Origin: Lactarius indigo
Lineage: Eukaryota; Basidiomycota; Agaricomycetes; Russulales; Russulaceae
Assembly (NCBI GenBank): GCA_025766275.1
Contig: JAFKAC010000090.1
Location: 124,001-188,000 of the forward strand
Direction of reading: 5' to 3'
Length of the DNA stretch: 64,000 nt
Below are positions 12,301-24,218 of this stretch, piece after piece (position 1 is the first letter of the stretch; each line of letters opens with the position of its first letter). The notes under the pieces were generated by a model. The model did no database searches. It saw only the letters and a program-made list of their open reading frames with translations, and was not told the DNA's origin. Both the position numbers and the translations under genes were made by a program.

Positions 12301-13953
12301 CAATTGCGGACGGTCTCTTCGTCGGGCTCAAGTTCCTCGTCTTTGAGACAGCCGCAGCACTCTGGGTGGCCCGCCTGCGCACGATCTGCTACCGCCTCGT
12401 CCTTGCGCAAGACAAAAAGTGGTTCGACCGCAGCGAGAACGCGGCAGTGAGGTTATGCCAAATCCTCACGCGCGACGGCGACGACGCACGCTCTCTCATC
12501 GCAACCGTGTTGTCCCAGGCCGTCGTGGTTGTCAGTATGCTCGCTGTCGGTTTGATATGGGCGCTCGCGCGTGGATGGCAACTCACACTTGTCGGGTTCG
12601 CAATCGCACCAGTGTTTATCGTGACCATGATTGTACAGTCGCGTTTGGTCGCGAAGTGCGAGTTACGGAATAAGCGCGCGCGCGAGGACGTGGCTAAAGG
12701 CTATTACGATGTAAGTTGGCCGTCTACTTTGTTTGCGCCGTGGTTGCTCACCGGCTACTTCACAGACTATCATTAACATTCGCGGCATACGGGCCATGGG
12801 CTTCGAAGGTGTCTTCCTGGAGCGGTTCAACGATTCCGCGGAGCGCGCCCTGCACACGGGTGTGCGGGGTGCCTTCGTGGAAGGGTGTACCTATGGTGTT
12901 GCAAGTTCGCTTATCTATCTTTCTGAGGCTTTGCTCTTCTATGCTGGCGCGGTTCTGGTGTCGAAAGGCACATACACATACTTGCAGATGGTCCAAGTCC
13001 TCAATCTGGTCGTCTTTACCGTCAGCATTGGGTCACAGCTTATGGCCTTTAGTACGTTATCACCTTCGCCTCGCCACAACGAGTTGTAGCTGATAGTCTC
13101 GTCCACAGCTCATCGTATTGCAAAATCCGTGCAGGCAACAAGAGACTTCAATCGGCTAGTTAAGCTGAGCACCGACACAGACGAATCTCACGGATCATCC
13201 TGCCCTCCAATCGCCGGTACTATCTCGTTTAACAACGTCTCATTCTCCTACCCTGAGCGACCTGATGCTCCGGTCCTTCGGAACCTTTCGCTTGATATCC
13301 GTGAAGGCGAATCCGTGGCAATCGTCGGGTCGTCAGGTTCTGGAAAGTCTACTCTGGCATATCTACTACAACGGCTTTACGAGCCCACGGCTGGCACAAT
13401 CACCGTTGGGCCGTGGTCGCTACACTGCATGGACACCCGACACCTGCGCAACCATATCGCGGTCGTCAGCCAGAACCCACATCTCTTCGACGCGACGGTG
13501 AGCGAGAACATCGCGTACGGGACGAACGGGCTCCCGCAATCGGACATCCAACGCGCGGCACTGGTCGCAAACGTGCACGACTTTGTCGAGGGCCTGCCAC
13601 AGGGATACGACACGCTCGTCGGGGAGAACGCGGCGCTCATTTCCGGTGGGCAGGCGCAACGCCTGCAGATCGCGCGTGCGCTCGTGCGGCCCGCCAACGT
13701 GCTCATCCTGGACGAGTGTACGAGCGCGCTCGACGGCGCAAACCAGGCTGCGGTGCTGGCGACTGTGCTTGGTGCCAAGGCGGGTCGCACGACGATCATG
13801 ATCACGCACAAACTGCCCGTCATGCGCATGTGCGACCGTATCATCGTCGTGCACGAAGGCAGGATCGCGGAACAGGGCACGTACGATGACCTCGTCGCTC
13901 GTAGAGGCGTATTTGCGCAACTCGCAAGTGGCGGGGAATGGTCGGGCGAGTGA
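9307..13953 (+). CDS. Ste6-like full-size ABC-B transporter (candidate pheromone exporter)
   Basis: TMD-NBD-TMD-NBD exporter of the ABC-B/MDR family, about 1,470 residues over five exons. NBD1 has Walker A GGSGSGKST, signature LSGGQRQR, and Walker B LILDEATSALD, the last joined across an intron near 11180-11228. NBD2 has Walker A GSSGSGKST, a signature variant ISGGQAQR, and Walker B LILDECTSALD with a switch His in MITHK. A long (~250 residue) Ser/acidic linker separates the halves (for example EDSDSEDEKQ). Intron 1 joins AKFAR to ETEEVRMASS. Motifs and layout resemble fungal Ste6, which exports farnesylated a-factor-type peptides in mating; generic multidrug export is the alternative. No pheromone precursor or receptor gene was noticed nearby. 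Frames are intact. Confidence 0.88.
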
Positions 13954-14310
13954 TCTTGTCGACTGTCTGATCTTTCATACCTTTTCTTTTCCTTTTTTTT
14001 AATATCGCGAATGGCTTCGACCTGGGGTAGTACTGAAGCACAACTAACCGAACTGTATTCTTCATCCTTCGATATTCACTCCTTGTGTTCACGCTTTCTT
14101 TCTTTTCCCATTGTATTTTCTCGACACCACACGTAGCACTATGTATCGCTCATCCATTATACCGCGACACACCCATCCAATACTTAACAACGAATGGAAC
14201 GATTTGAATGACTCTGACCGCGACCATTTTACCCACTTAAGTAAGCCCGATTGGTGTGATGCCAGTGTGTGGTCAGCCGGAACCATTCTAGATCAGAGCG
14301 AACAACCAAG
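13954..14310. other. Intergenic, Ste6-like to PTPA
   Basis: A 357-bp gap between genes on the same strand. It starts with a T-rich stretch (TTTTCTTTTCCTTTTTTTT near 13981) that may be part of the 3' end region of the transporter. The rest should hold the PTPA promoter. No ORF of interest. Confidence 0.5.
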
Positions 14311-15811
14311 ATGACATCGTTATCGTTTCAGCCACTTCAAAAAGCGATCCTAACCAAAGAACAACTCGAAGCGTTCCAGGCCTCTAGCACATATGCCTCG
14401 ATAACGTCCTACGTCGAGGCACTCAATAACGCAGTCGTCGGCGTCAAGCTGACCGATGAATGCGCGGAATCGCAGGTACGCCGACTCGCCATTTACCATT
14501 CAATCTACTGAATACATACGAACCCGCTAACCAGACCCATATTAGGGGGTCACGGCTCTGCTGGAAGTGCTGGATCGCGTAGAAGCGCTGGCGAGCGAGA
14601 CGCCGCCTGTAGACAACGCCGCGTCGAGGTTCGGGAATCCCGCATTCAAGACGTTCTATGACAAGGTGCAGCAGGTGCGTGCGTGCGGATCGCCTTTCTG
14701 TGTTTCGTGTTGATGGTGTGGGGCCAAAGGCTGCCCCACAGTTGCACGAGTTGCTGCCTGCCTTTCCCCCCGAGGCCGTTCCCGAAGTGTCGGGGTATTT
14801 CGTAGAGTCGTGGGGGAACCGGACCCGCGTCGACTATGGGAGCGGTATGGAGCTCAACTTCCTTTGCTGGCTGTGTGTGTCCTTTTTTTCCCCCTTAGTT
14901 CTTATGTCTTCATGTGTTGGACGTAGACTCTGCCTCGAACGATTGGGGGTCGTGAATGAGAGTGATCACGTAGCATTGGTGATCAAGGTGTTTTGGAGGT
15001 TAGCGTCCTCCCTTCTGGTCCCGGCGTTCTCGAACACTGATTTTTGTAAAAATAGATACGTCCAGGTGATGCGCACTCTGCAGTCTACGTACTGGCTTGA
15101 GCCTGCCGGTTCACACGGGGTGTGGGGTTTGGACGATTACCATTTCCTGCCGTTTTTGTTTGGGTCGGCGCAACTGCGAGGTGCGTATTAATAGCACCTA
15201 GCCCAAAATTGGGTCTCTGATGCACTCTCTTAGATCATAAATACCTACGGCCAAAATCGATCCACGACAACGAGGTCGTCGAAGAATTCTCTAAGGATTA
15301 CATTTACTTTGCGTGCATACGATTTATCAACTCGGTAACGTTCAGTGTATTTCCTACATTTTTAACTGCGGCTTATACGCGCTTAGGTTAAGACCGCGTC
15401 GTTGCGATGGCATTCACCGATGCTGGATGATATTTCGGCGGTACGCCTGTTCTATTGTGACTGTCAGAAATGTGGTCGAATTAGGAAACCTCTCAGGTAA
15501 AGACGTGGGACAAAGTCAACCAAGGCATGATAAAGATGTATCACGCAGAGGTGTTGGGGAAGTTACCCGTGATTCAGCACTTCCTCTTTGGATCGATTCT
15601 GCCTTACGAAGGGCCGGTCGTGCCGATTCCTGCCGGTCACCAGGATGATGGGCACGGGCACTCACATGGCGATGCATCAGACCCGCACGCTGGTTGGCAT
15701 GATCCCTGCGGCATTCCTGTTCCGTCGGCTTTCGCAGCCGCGGCCGAGGAGCAGAAGCGCGGAGGAACAAGACTTGGAGGACCTGGAATTCGACCAGTTC
15801 CGTTTGACTAG
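14311..15811 (+). CDS. PP2A phosphatase activator PTPA (peptidyl-prolyl isomerase, Rrd-type)
   Basis: Phosphotyrosyl phosphatase activator family protein (yeast Rrd1/Rrd2), which acts on protein phosphatase 2A as an isomerase-type activation chaperone in cytosol and nucleus. Start [18 protein letters not shown] at 14311. Exons give, in order, [48 protein letters not shown], the family core YGSGMELNF, then [60 protein letters not shown] and [19 protein letters not shown]. About seven short introns are required. The C-terminus carries a His/Asp-rich tail ([13 protein letters not shown]) of the kind seen in basidiomycete members, then Ala/Gly-rich sequence up to the stop at 15811. About 400 residues, no break seen. 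Confidence 0.9.
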
Positions 15812-16133
15812 CTTATGCCTTGCCAGTGAAGTCTATAGTAACGTTGTACAAAATCACTTGAAGACAGTAAAAACGATAGTTGTCTGAGTTGTTGTTGTGG
15901 TACGACAATCGAGAGTGGAAAGTCACCTCGGGAGTTGCCGGTGCAGCTTCGTTTTTGCCTTGCTCCGTCGGTTTTTGTCACCATCTTCCTTCCGCCTTCC
16001 ACGGCATCAACGACGAAGGGCAAGTACGACGCTCAGCCAACACTGGCGACAGCGGCCAACCCTTTCCCTCTGACTTTTTCAATCTTACCTTAGCTCAAGT
16101 CGTTTTTGCACTTCATAATCCCCTCCTTCTGCC
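15812..16133. other. Intergenic, PTPA terminator and chitin synthase promoter
   Basis: A 322-bp gap. Pyrimidine-rich tracts on the plus strand (near 16060-16130) precede the chitin synthase ATG. No gene, tRNA or repeat was recognised. Confidence 0.45.
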
Positions 16134-19100
16134 ATGAAGAGGCAGTCAACCATCCACCACCAGAGGCTCGAAGCCGTGAATGATCTCGTCACCCTCTCTC
16201 CCCTATCGGACGATACAATTGTCTCGTGTATTCGTGAAAGATTCCTTTCTGACACCGTCTACACTGGCATCAGCAAATCTGCACTCGTCGCTGTCAACCC
16301 ACACAAATTCGTACCCAGCAACGCCGACTCTGTCCTTCACAAATATGCCGCCGAGTATCGTAGCACGTCCGAAGACAAGGACCACCTTCCCCCACATATA
16401 TTCCAGCTTGCCAACAACGCGTATTACCACATGCGTCGAACGACACAAGACCAGACCATCATTCTCAGGTGAGCCTCCCTTCACTTTTTGGCAAGACCCA
16501 ACTTTAATGTGACGTCTGGCAGCGGCGAGACAGGAAGCGGAAAGTCTGAGAACCGCAGGCTTGCCATCAAAACGCTTTTGGAGTTGAGCGTCAGCAATCC
16601 CGGTAAAAAGGGATCTAAGCTCGCGCACCAGGTCCCTGCCGCCGAGTTCGTGCTCGAATCTTTCGGGAACGCCCGCACGCTCTTCAACGCGAATGCGTCA
16701 CGTTTTGGGAAATACACTGAGCTCCAGTTCACCGAGCGCGGACGCCTATGCGGAATCAAGACCCTCGACTATTATCTCGAACGCAACCGCGTCGCGGGCG
16801 CTCCTTCCGGCGAGCGAAATTTTCACATCTTCTATTACCTTTTTGCTGGCGCGTCGGCGGAGGAGCGACAACACATGCAACTCATCGACAAGACCCCGTT
16901 CCGATATCTTGGTCAGCGTGGGACACCCAGCCGTCAAAACATGCGCGACGACGACGCACAACGTTTTGAACAACTCAAAGCGGCCCTCAAGAATGTCGGG
17001 TTCTCCAAGCGTCACGTCGCGCAGACTTGCCAGTTGATTGCGGCCATCCTCCATCTTGGCAACCTTGAATTTGCGATTGATCGAGGTCGTGATGTCGATG
17101 CCGCGGTCGTTCGCAACCAGGATACCTTGGCCCTAGTCGCCGACTTCCTGGGTGTCACACCTTCGGCTTTGGAGACGGCGCTCTCATACAAGACCAAACT
17201 CGTCAAGAAAGAGCTATGCACGGTTTTCCTTGACCCGGATGGTGCGGCTGACAACCGCGACGATCTGGCCAAGACGCTCTATTCTCTACTCTTTTCATGG
17301 CTTAACGAGCACGTCAACGAGCGCCTCTGTCGCGACGATTTTGTGACGTTTATCGGCCTTTTCGATCTTCCTGGATCACAGAACCTCACTTCCCGCCCTA
17401 ACTCTCTTGACCAGTTCTGCATCAATTTCGCCAATGAACGCCTCCAAAACTTTGTTCAAAGGAAGCTCTTCGAGAGCCACGTCGCGGAGTACAACAGCGA
17501 GGGCATCGCTCGCTACGTGCCACAAGTGCCCTATTTCGATAATTCGGAATGTCTGCGACTCCTACAGAACCAACCCGGTGGTCTCATCCACATAATGGAT
17601 GACCAAGCACGACGCGCGCCGAAAAAGACGGATCACACCATGGTCGAAGCGTTTGGCAAACGCTGGGCCAATCATTCATCCTTCAAGGTCGGCTCGGTGG
17701 ACCGTTCGGGCTTCCCTACTTTCACAATCAGCCACTTCAATGGGCCTGTCACCTACTCATCTGAGGGCTTCCTCGAACGAAACCTCGATGCACTTAACCC
17801 TGACTTTGTTTCCTTGCTTCGCGGTACTACCCAAGCCGCTGATGCAGGAGAGGGTTCGGGCTCCAACAATCCATTCGTGCGTGGCCTGTTCTCGGGTAAG
17901 GCCATCGCCACCCAAATGCACCCCCGTAACGAGGACACGATTGTGGCCGCGCAGCAGCCTGTCAAACCCATGCGCGCGCCTTCTACTCGACGGAAGAACA
18001 CGGTCAGACGCGCCCCTACTCTTGGTGATGTTGAGGAAAAGGATCGTGACGAAGACGACGCGGCCCCCACTACGCTGAACGGTTCCAGCCCTTGCGTCGC
18101 CGGCGAATTCCGTAGTGCGCTTGACACGCTATTCGAGACTTTGGAGGAAACGCAGACATGGTATGTGTTCTGCGTGAACCCGAATGACTCGCAACTGCCA
18201 AATCAGTTGGAAGGCCGCTCGGTCAAAGGCCAGATCCGTAGCTTGGGATTGACAGAGATCGCGCGGCGATGCGCGAACGTGTTTGAGGTTGGCATGACGC
18301 CGCGCGAGTTCTGTGACCGGTATCGGGAGAAACTTGCCGAGGTGGGAATTACGGACGGTGAATCGCGGGAGCAGATCGAAAGAGCCAAGGCGGCACTGGG
18401 CTTCGAAGACAATGATTTGGTCGTTGGCCAGTACAAGGTACGTACTTTTCAAAATTGTTATCCACGATAACCTGATGTTCTTTGTCTCTGTGCTCCCTAG
18501 GTCTTCCTGTCTCATGCGGCTTTCCACACCCTCGAAGACCACCTGCGTTCTAAAGACACCGAGGAGATCAAGCGTAACCGTATGCGAGAAGCTGAAGTCG
18601 AGGCGGGCCTTGATCCGCGAGGCCTGTCTGACCCATATGCACCATATCGAGGACAGGAGAGCGAGCAGGATCCCCAATCACCTTATCCTGGCCAAGGCGA
18701 CGCTTTCAATCAGTCCAGCCAGGCCCTTCCGCTTGTTGCCAATGCTTCACCTTTCCAGCGCGCTGACATGTACAATGACTATGACGAGCGACAGTCGCTT
18801 CGGAGCGAGGAGTTCGACGGGCGGAGCAGACTGACGAGCAACCGCGACGATACGATGTCTATTGGGACCGAGTCATACGCGCCATCACGTAACATGTTCC
18901 AGAATGTGGACAAGAAAGCGCTGCTTGAGAAGGAGGCACTCCCAGGAGAAATCCATGATGGAGAAACAGCCGAGATTATCAAGGAGACCTCCGCACGTCG
19001 CCGATGGGTCGCAATTTGCTGGCTGCTCACGTGGTGGGTGCCAACGCCATTTTTGCGGTGGTTCGGGCGCATGAAGCGCATGGACGTTCGGCAAGCATGG

Positions 19101-22100
19101 CGCGAAAAGCTCGCGCTGAACATGATTATCTGGCTCTTTTGTGCTTCCGCGGTGTTCGTCATCGCCGTGTTGGGCAACTTGATCTGTCCCACGGAGCACG
19201 TTTTCTCAACAAGCGAGCTGGCATCGCACAGCGTGGAGAATAGCCCAAATAACGTCTACGTGGCCATTCGCGGAGAAGTGTTTGATCTAACGCAGGTCGC
19301 TCGGACGCACCTGCGAATTGTACCTGTCGTCTCAGAGAAATCGATCTTGAAATACGGGGGCACCATCGCGGACGATCTTTTCCCCGTCCAGGTGAATTAT
19401 TCAATGGTGCACTATCCTCTTCGCTTTGCTGACAATTGCGCAGGTGAGCGCGCTCTGCAATGGCGTTGATGGGAGCGTCAGCCCATACGTGATTCTCAAC
19501 TTCGACAATAACACCGACACGAACTCCCAGTACCATGACTTCCGCGTCTTTACCAACGATTCACGGCCTGACTGGTACTTTGAGAGCATGACGATCATGC
19601 GCTGGAACAACCGGAGGGGATTTGTCGGCTACACGCCAAAGGAAATTCGCAATATGGCTAACTCCGGACGATCTATCGGTGTTTACAGGGGACTGGTTTA
19701 CGACGTTACGAATTATCTTCAGTTCCCGCCGGCTACAAGGGCGCCATACGGTCAACAAGCTCCTCAGGTCAACGTAAATTTCATGGATGGCAATGTCCTT
19801 GACATCTTCAAGTACAACTCCGGCCATGATATCAGCAAGGCGCTGGATAACCTCAACATTGACTCGAATGTCCTATCGGCTCAGAAAGTGTGTCTCCGAA
19901 ATCTGTTCACGATTGGCAAGGTGGACAATCGCAACTCGCCACAATGCTTGTTCTCGACGTACATCCTGCTTGCCCTATCAGTTCTTATGGTCAGCGTGAT
20001 CGGCTTCAAGTTCTTGGCCTCCGTCAACTTCAGCTCACCGCGTGCACCCGAGGATCATGACAAATTTGTAATTTGCCAGGTCCCATGTTATACAGAGGGC
20101 GACTCATCTCTCAGGCGGACCATCGACTCGCTCGCGCAGCTGAAGTACGACGACAAGCGTAAGCTGCTCGTCGTCATCTGTGACGGTATGATTGTTGGAT
20201 CCGGCAACGACAAACCCACGCCACGGATCGTACTAGACATTTTGGGCGCAGATCCTAACCAGGACCCCGAACCGTTAAGTTTCCAGTCGCTGGGCGAAGG
20301 TGCAAAACAACATAATATGGGCAAGGTATACTCGGGGCTATATGAGACGAATGGCCACGTCGTGCCATACATGGTTCTCGTGAAGGTCGGCAAACCGACT
20401 GAGCGCTCGCGGCCCGGGAATCGCGGCAAGAGAGATTCGCAAATCATGCTCATGAACTTCCTGAACAAGGTGAGCCCCTCCAGAGCTTCTACTTGTACCG
20501 CGACTGGCTTTAATCATGGCCCGCCTAGGTTCACTTCAATGCCCCAATGAGTCCGATGGAACTAGAGATGTACCACCAGATCAAAAACGTCATCGGTGTC
20601 AACCCGTCTTTCTACGAGTATCTGTTTACGGTAGACGCCGATACCACGGTGGATCCAATGTCCGTCAACAGGCTGATTTCTGCGTAAGTGTTAATGGATT
20701 TCCGGTGTGGCTCGCTTTCTAATTGCTGGGTAGAATGATTCACGATAAGAAGCTCATCGCCGTTTGCGGTGAAACTGGACTGGCTAACGCCAAACAGTCA
20801 ATCATCACCATGATGCAGGTATACGAGTACTTCATCTCACATCATCTGGCCAAGGCATTCGAGAGTTTATTCGGATCCGTCACCTGTCTCCCCGGATGTT
20901 TCTCGCTCTATCGTCTGCGCACGCCCGATACCCACAAACCCCTGCTCGTCGCCAACCAACTGGTAATAGACTATGCCGAAAACCGGGTCGACACGCTACA
21001 TATGAAGAATCTTTTACACTTGGGTGAAGATCGGTACTTGACTACGCTGCTCCTCAAACACTTCTCGAACTTCAAGACTCAATTCGTCCGTGACGCGCAT
21101 GCCTACACTGTCGCGCCGGACGACTGGAAGGTGCTGCTGTCGCAACGTCGTCGCTGGATCAACTCTACAGTACACAACCTCGGCGAGTTGATATTCCTTG
21201 ACAGGCTCTGTGGCTTCTGCTGTTTCTCCATGCGCTTCATCGTCATGATTGACCTCTTGTCTACTATCATCCAACCTGTCTCAGTCGCATATGTACGTAT
21301 AATCTCTCCTCGTCGTTCTCCTGACATGCTCAACATTTTTCAGATCGTCTATCTGGTCGTCCTGACGGCTGGCGAGCACAAGGCCATTCCGACTCTGTCA
21401 TTGATCTTGATCGCAGCGGTGTACGGTCTCCAAGCTCTAGTCTTTATCCTCCGCCGCAAATGGGACATGGTTGGCTGGATGATATTCTACATACTCGCAA
21501 TACCCGCATTCTCATTCCTCCTTCCCTTGTACTCATTCTGGAGGATGGACGATTTCTCGTGGGGTCAGACACGTATCGTCATGGGTGAGGCCGGTAAGAA
21601 GATGATCGTCCACGTATGTACTCCACTTTTCAATGACCGAAGTACCCGTGGCTTACCATGAATCCGTAGGATGAAGGCAAATTCGACCCGCGCTCGATCC
21701 CATTGAAGTCATGGAACGATTATGTGAGTCAGGTCTTTTATATCAATTTCTACGTTCGTCCAACGACGAATTCTGCAGGAAAACGAGTTATGGGATAAGG
21801 GTTCGAATCACAGCATAGGATCGTGGGTTCCCCCAACGAAGCTCAAGAACGAAGGGTATCCAGAATCACGGACCTCAGTTTATGGTCGCGAAACATACTA
21901 CGAGCCCAACTTTCCACGTAGCTTTTCACCATCTCCATCGCAACTCGGCAACGGAGCCTATGCCTCCCCACCCGGGTATCAATCAGGACGGAATACCCCC
22001 AATGGCGGCTATGGCTACCCACAGACAGACGGTGGTCAGACCTATCACCAATCGTCGTTCTCGCGACCACCAACGAACTACCTCGATGTTGCAATACCCA

Positions 22101-22318
22101 CTTCACGCTCTGACGCCGCGGGCGAATTCGGTGCGACTGGGCCATCCGACGCGGACATCGATCGTGCCGTGCAGGCACTTTTGCACGACGCTGACCTCAA
22201 CTCGATCACGAAGCGCGAGATTCGACGGAAACTGGAGGAGCAGTTCGGTGTGGACCTATCTTCGCGGAAGACTACCATCAACGCCGCGATAGACCGAGGT
22301 CTTCTGAGTCACGCATAG
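16134..22318 (+). CDS. Chitin synthase with N-terminal myosin motor-like domain (class V type)
   Basis: Membrane enzyme polymerising UDP-GlcNAc into cell-wall chitin. Nine exons (16134-16468, 16523-18437, 18501-19391, 19444-20469, 20529-20683, 20734-21292, 21344-21613, 21670-21723, 21779-22318) give 1,914 residues in one frame. Residues 1-~780 are a myosin-like motor with P-loop GETGSGKSE. Two hydrophobic segments near 920 and 960 are followed by a cytochrome b5-like region ([12 protein letters not shown]). The catalytic part contains [32 protein letters not shown] and the hallmark QRRRWINST near 1,578, then membrane helices. The C-terminal ~60 residues form a DEK_C-like domain ([20 protein letters not shown]). 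Motor-chitin synthases are delivered to hyphal tips along actin in related fungi. Exon 9 plus the 3' flank is partly copied at 31141-31775. Confidence 0.95.
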
Positions 22319-22731
22319 ATACGATACTAAGACCTTTTTCTTTGACGGACTTTATAAGCCTCGGACTTTTGAGCTTGCCCTACCTACTTCACATTCCTTT
22401 TCGAGCCACCCACATTCAGACTTTTCTCTTGTCAGGACTTCTCCAACCCTCGCACGGCTAATCTCGGACTATGCATCACATTTTGTGCTCTGATAATCGC
22501 ATCGCATATATCCTGAATATAAATTACCATTAAGTACGAAACAGGCCCAGAGGCACGAACTGTTAATCTCCTGGTGCCAGTGTCAGTATATAAAATAGAA
22601 TTGGGTTTGCACTTCGTACTGCTGTATATTTCACCTTGCTTGCCGGTCATATGGTAGGTCGAAACTTGTGTACACGTGGTCGCTTTCCGCCAGTTCATTC
22701 ATCGTGGGTTATTTCGTTGAAATAAAAATAC

Positions 22732-23584
22732 TTAGAGCCCGTCCGGTGCACGGTTTGTCGGGCCCGGCATCAGCCAAAAAAAAAGATTTGTTTTTTATTT
22801 GTTGGTCCCCGCAACATGACCGTTCGGTGCAGTTTGTCGCACCTGACCGCGGCAAGGTCGCGCCCGACCGCCCTGCCAAAAAAAAAAACGGGTATGGACC
22901 CGTTTTTTTTCGTTGTCGGGCTCGACTGGCTCGGTCGGGATGTGACTATGACCATACATTATATAATTTCCACGACAAATCACGCTTATATCATCGCTGA
23001 ACGCCTGAGCTCTTGTATCAAAGAATTCGTGTATTTGAAGGCTTCGAGCCGGGCTTTACAATTATGCTACAATACACATCTTGAGAATCTTTATGCTATG
23101 GTATGGGTATGGAAGTTGTATCAAGGAGAGTCGTCGCAAGCGCGAGTGCGAACGCGGAACTTCTCCATTGTGCTCCAAATGAGCTTCGAGCGCACCTTGC
23201 GGCTGGTGAGGGAAGCAAGGAGGGAAGTGTAGGACGTTGCGATGTTGGATCTGCTGTCATACATTCTGCGGCGGTGGCAATGTCGTCTTCCGGGAACCCC
23301 TCGTTCGCCTCCATCAACGCTATGGCAAACGAGAGATTTCTGCTCAGGGTGACATTCGCAGGTAGAACCTGTCTTGTACTATTGATACGAGCGCGTCGCT
23401 TACAAATGTCACACCTCACGTGTTACAAAAATAAAAAATCTATTTGCCTGTTGCGACCGAGAGGTGCGTTCGGCGGTCCGACTTTTTTTTTTAATTGCTG
23501 GAGCCGACCGATTTATCCCACTTGTCAGACAGAGGTCGCGAGCGGCCATTTCCGAGGCGCGACTTTGCACCGGACGGGCTCTTA
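22732..23584. mobile_element. PIF/Harbinger-like MITE with 16-17 bp perfect TIRs and TTA target duplication
   Basis: Left end GAGCCCGTCCGGTGCA (22735-22750) is matched exactly by its reverse complement at 23566-23581. Both ends are flanked by TTA (22732-22734 and 23582-23584). A 3-bp TTA duplication is the signature of the PIF/Harbinger superfamily. The 847-bp interior has no transposase; ORFs at 23096-23690 show no recognisable domain, so the element is non-autonomous. The sequence is missing from the equivalent place beside copy B, where ~40 bp near 32100-32140 corresponds to 22620-24005. That supports insertion in the copy-A lineage, although the extra sequence is larger than the element alone. 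Confidence 0.72.
22881..22910. repeat. Perfect 13-bp hairpin inside the MITE
   Basis: An A8-CGGGT arm and an ACCCG-T8 arm pair perfectly around the loop ATGG. This is internal secondary structure, common in MITEs. No terminator role is assumed. Confidence 0.6.
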
Positions 23585-24218
23585 CAATACAAACTCGGAT
23601 TTCGTCTTTTGGCGTTCTCTTTCAATCTCTCTCATGTTTTCCGTTTTCGGTTTCTCTCACTGCGTTCTTTTTCCCTTTCTCTTTGCGTGACTTTCGATCG
23701 CCTGTCCTTTACGGACGCGACCATGTCGTCGTCTCCACCCTGCTGGTTGTAACACAACGGTTTGTTCAATGCTAGCGTTGAGTGAATCTCACTTGCTCTT
23801 TTGAATGTAGAAGTGGGGGATAGGCAGTAGAGAATCACCAATAACAACACACAGGGCTCCGCCGAATAGATTATGATTGAATGCACCCCATGTATTATCC
23901 ATCGTTCTCTGAACTTTAGCTCTGAACTGGAAACTACCACTTTTATCACATATCCCAACTTATATAAAAACAAGCAAGGTTTTCGTCGACAAAATCGACA
24001 CCTAGTCATACATGACGAGATAACACAATACCACAATCTCAACACAGAGGTTGAGTTCACGGTAGCCCAGGTATTACAGTAAGGGTATCAATAACAAAAA
24101 AACATCGATCACGTTCAAACTGGAATTTTTGCACAGGTCCATAAACCCCGTTGAGGCGTTTCGTGAAAGCGCGAAAAAGAAAACAAAAAACATGTTGCAT
24201 CACTGCCACAGACGGAGC
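23585..24218. other. Spacer downstream of copy A
   Basis: No gene recognised. From about 24008 onward the sequence matches 32130-32300 beside copy B, so it belongs to the duplicated 3' flank of the array gene. 23600-24000 has no counterpart beside B. Confidence 0.5.

Noticed and set aside
21800..21815. GGTTCGAATC, tRNA-like T-loop
   Set aside because: Lies in a chitin synthase exon and no cloverleaf can be formed.
23096..23690. ORFs inside the MITE as a transposase
   Set aside because: Too short, no DDE or DNA-binding motif, frames on both strands equally unremarkable.
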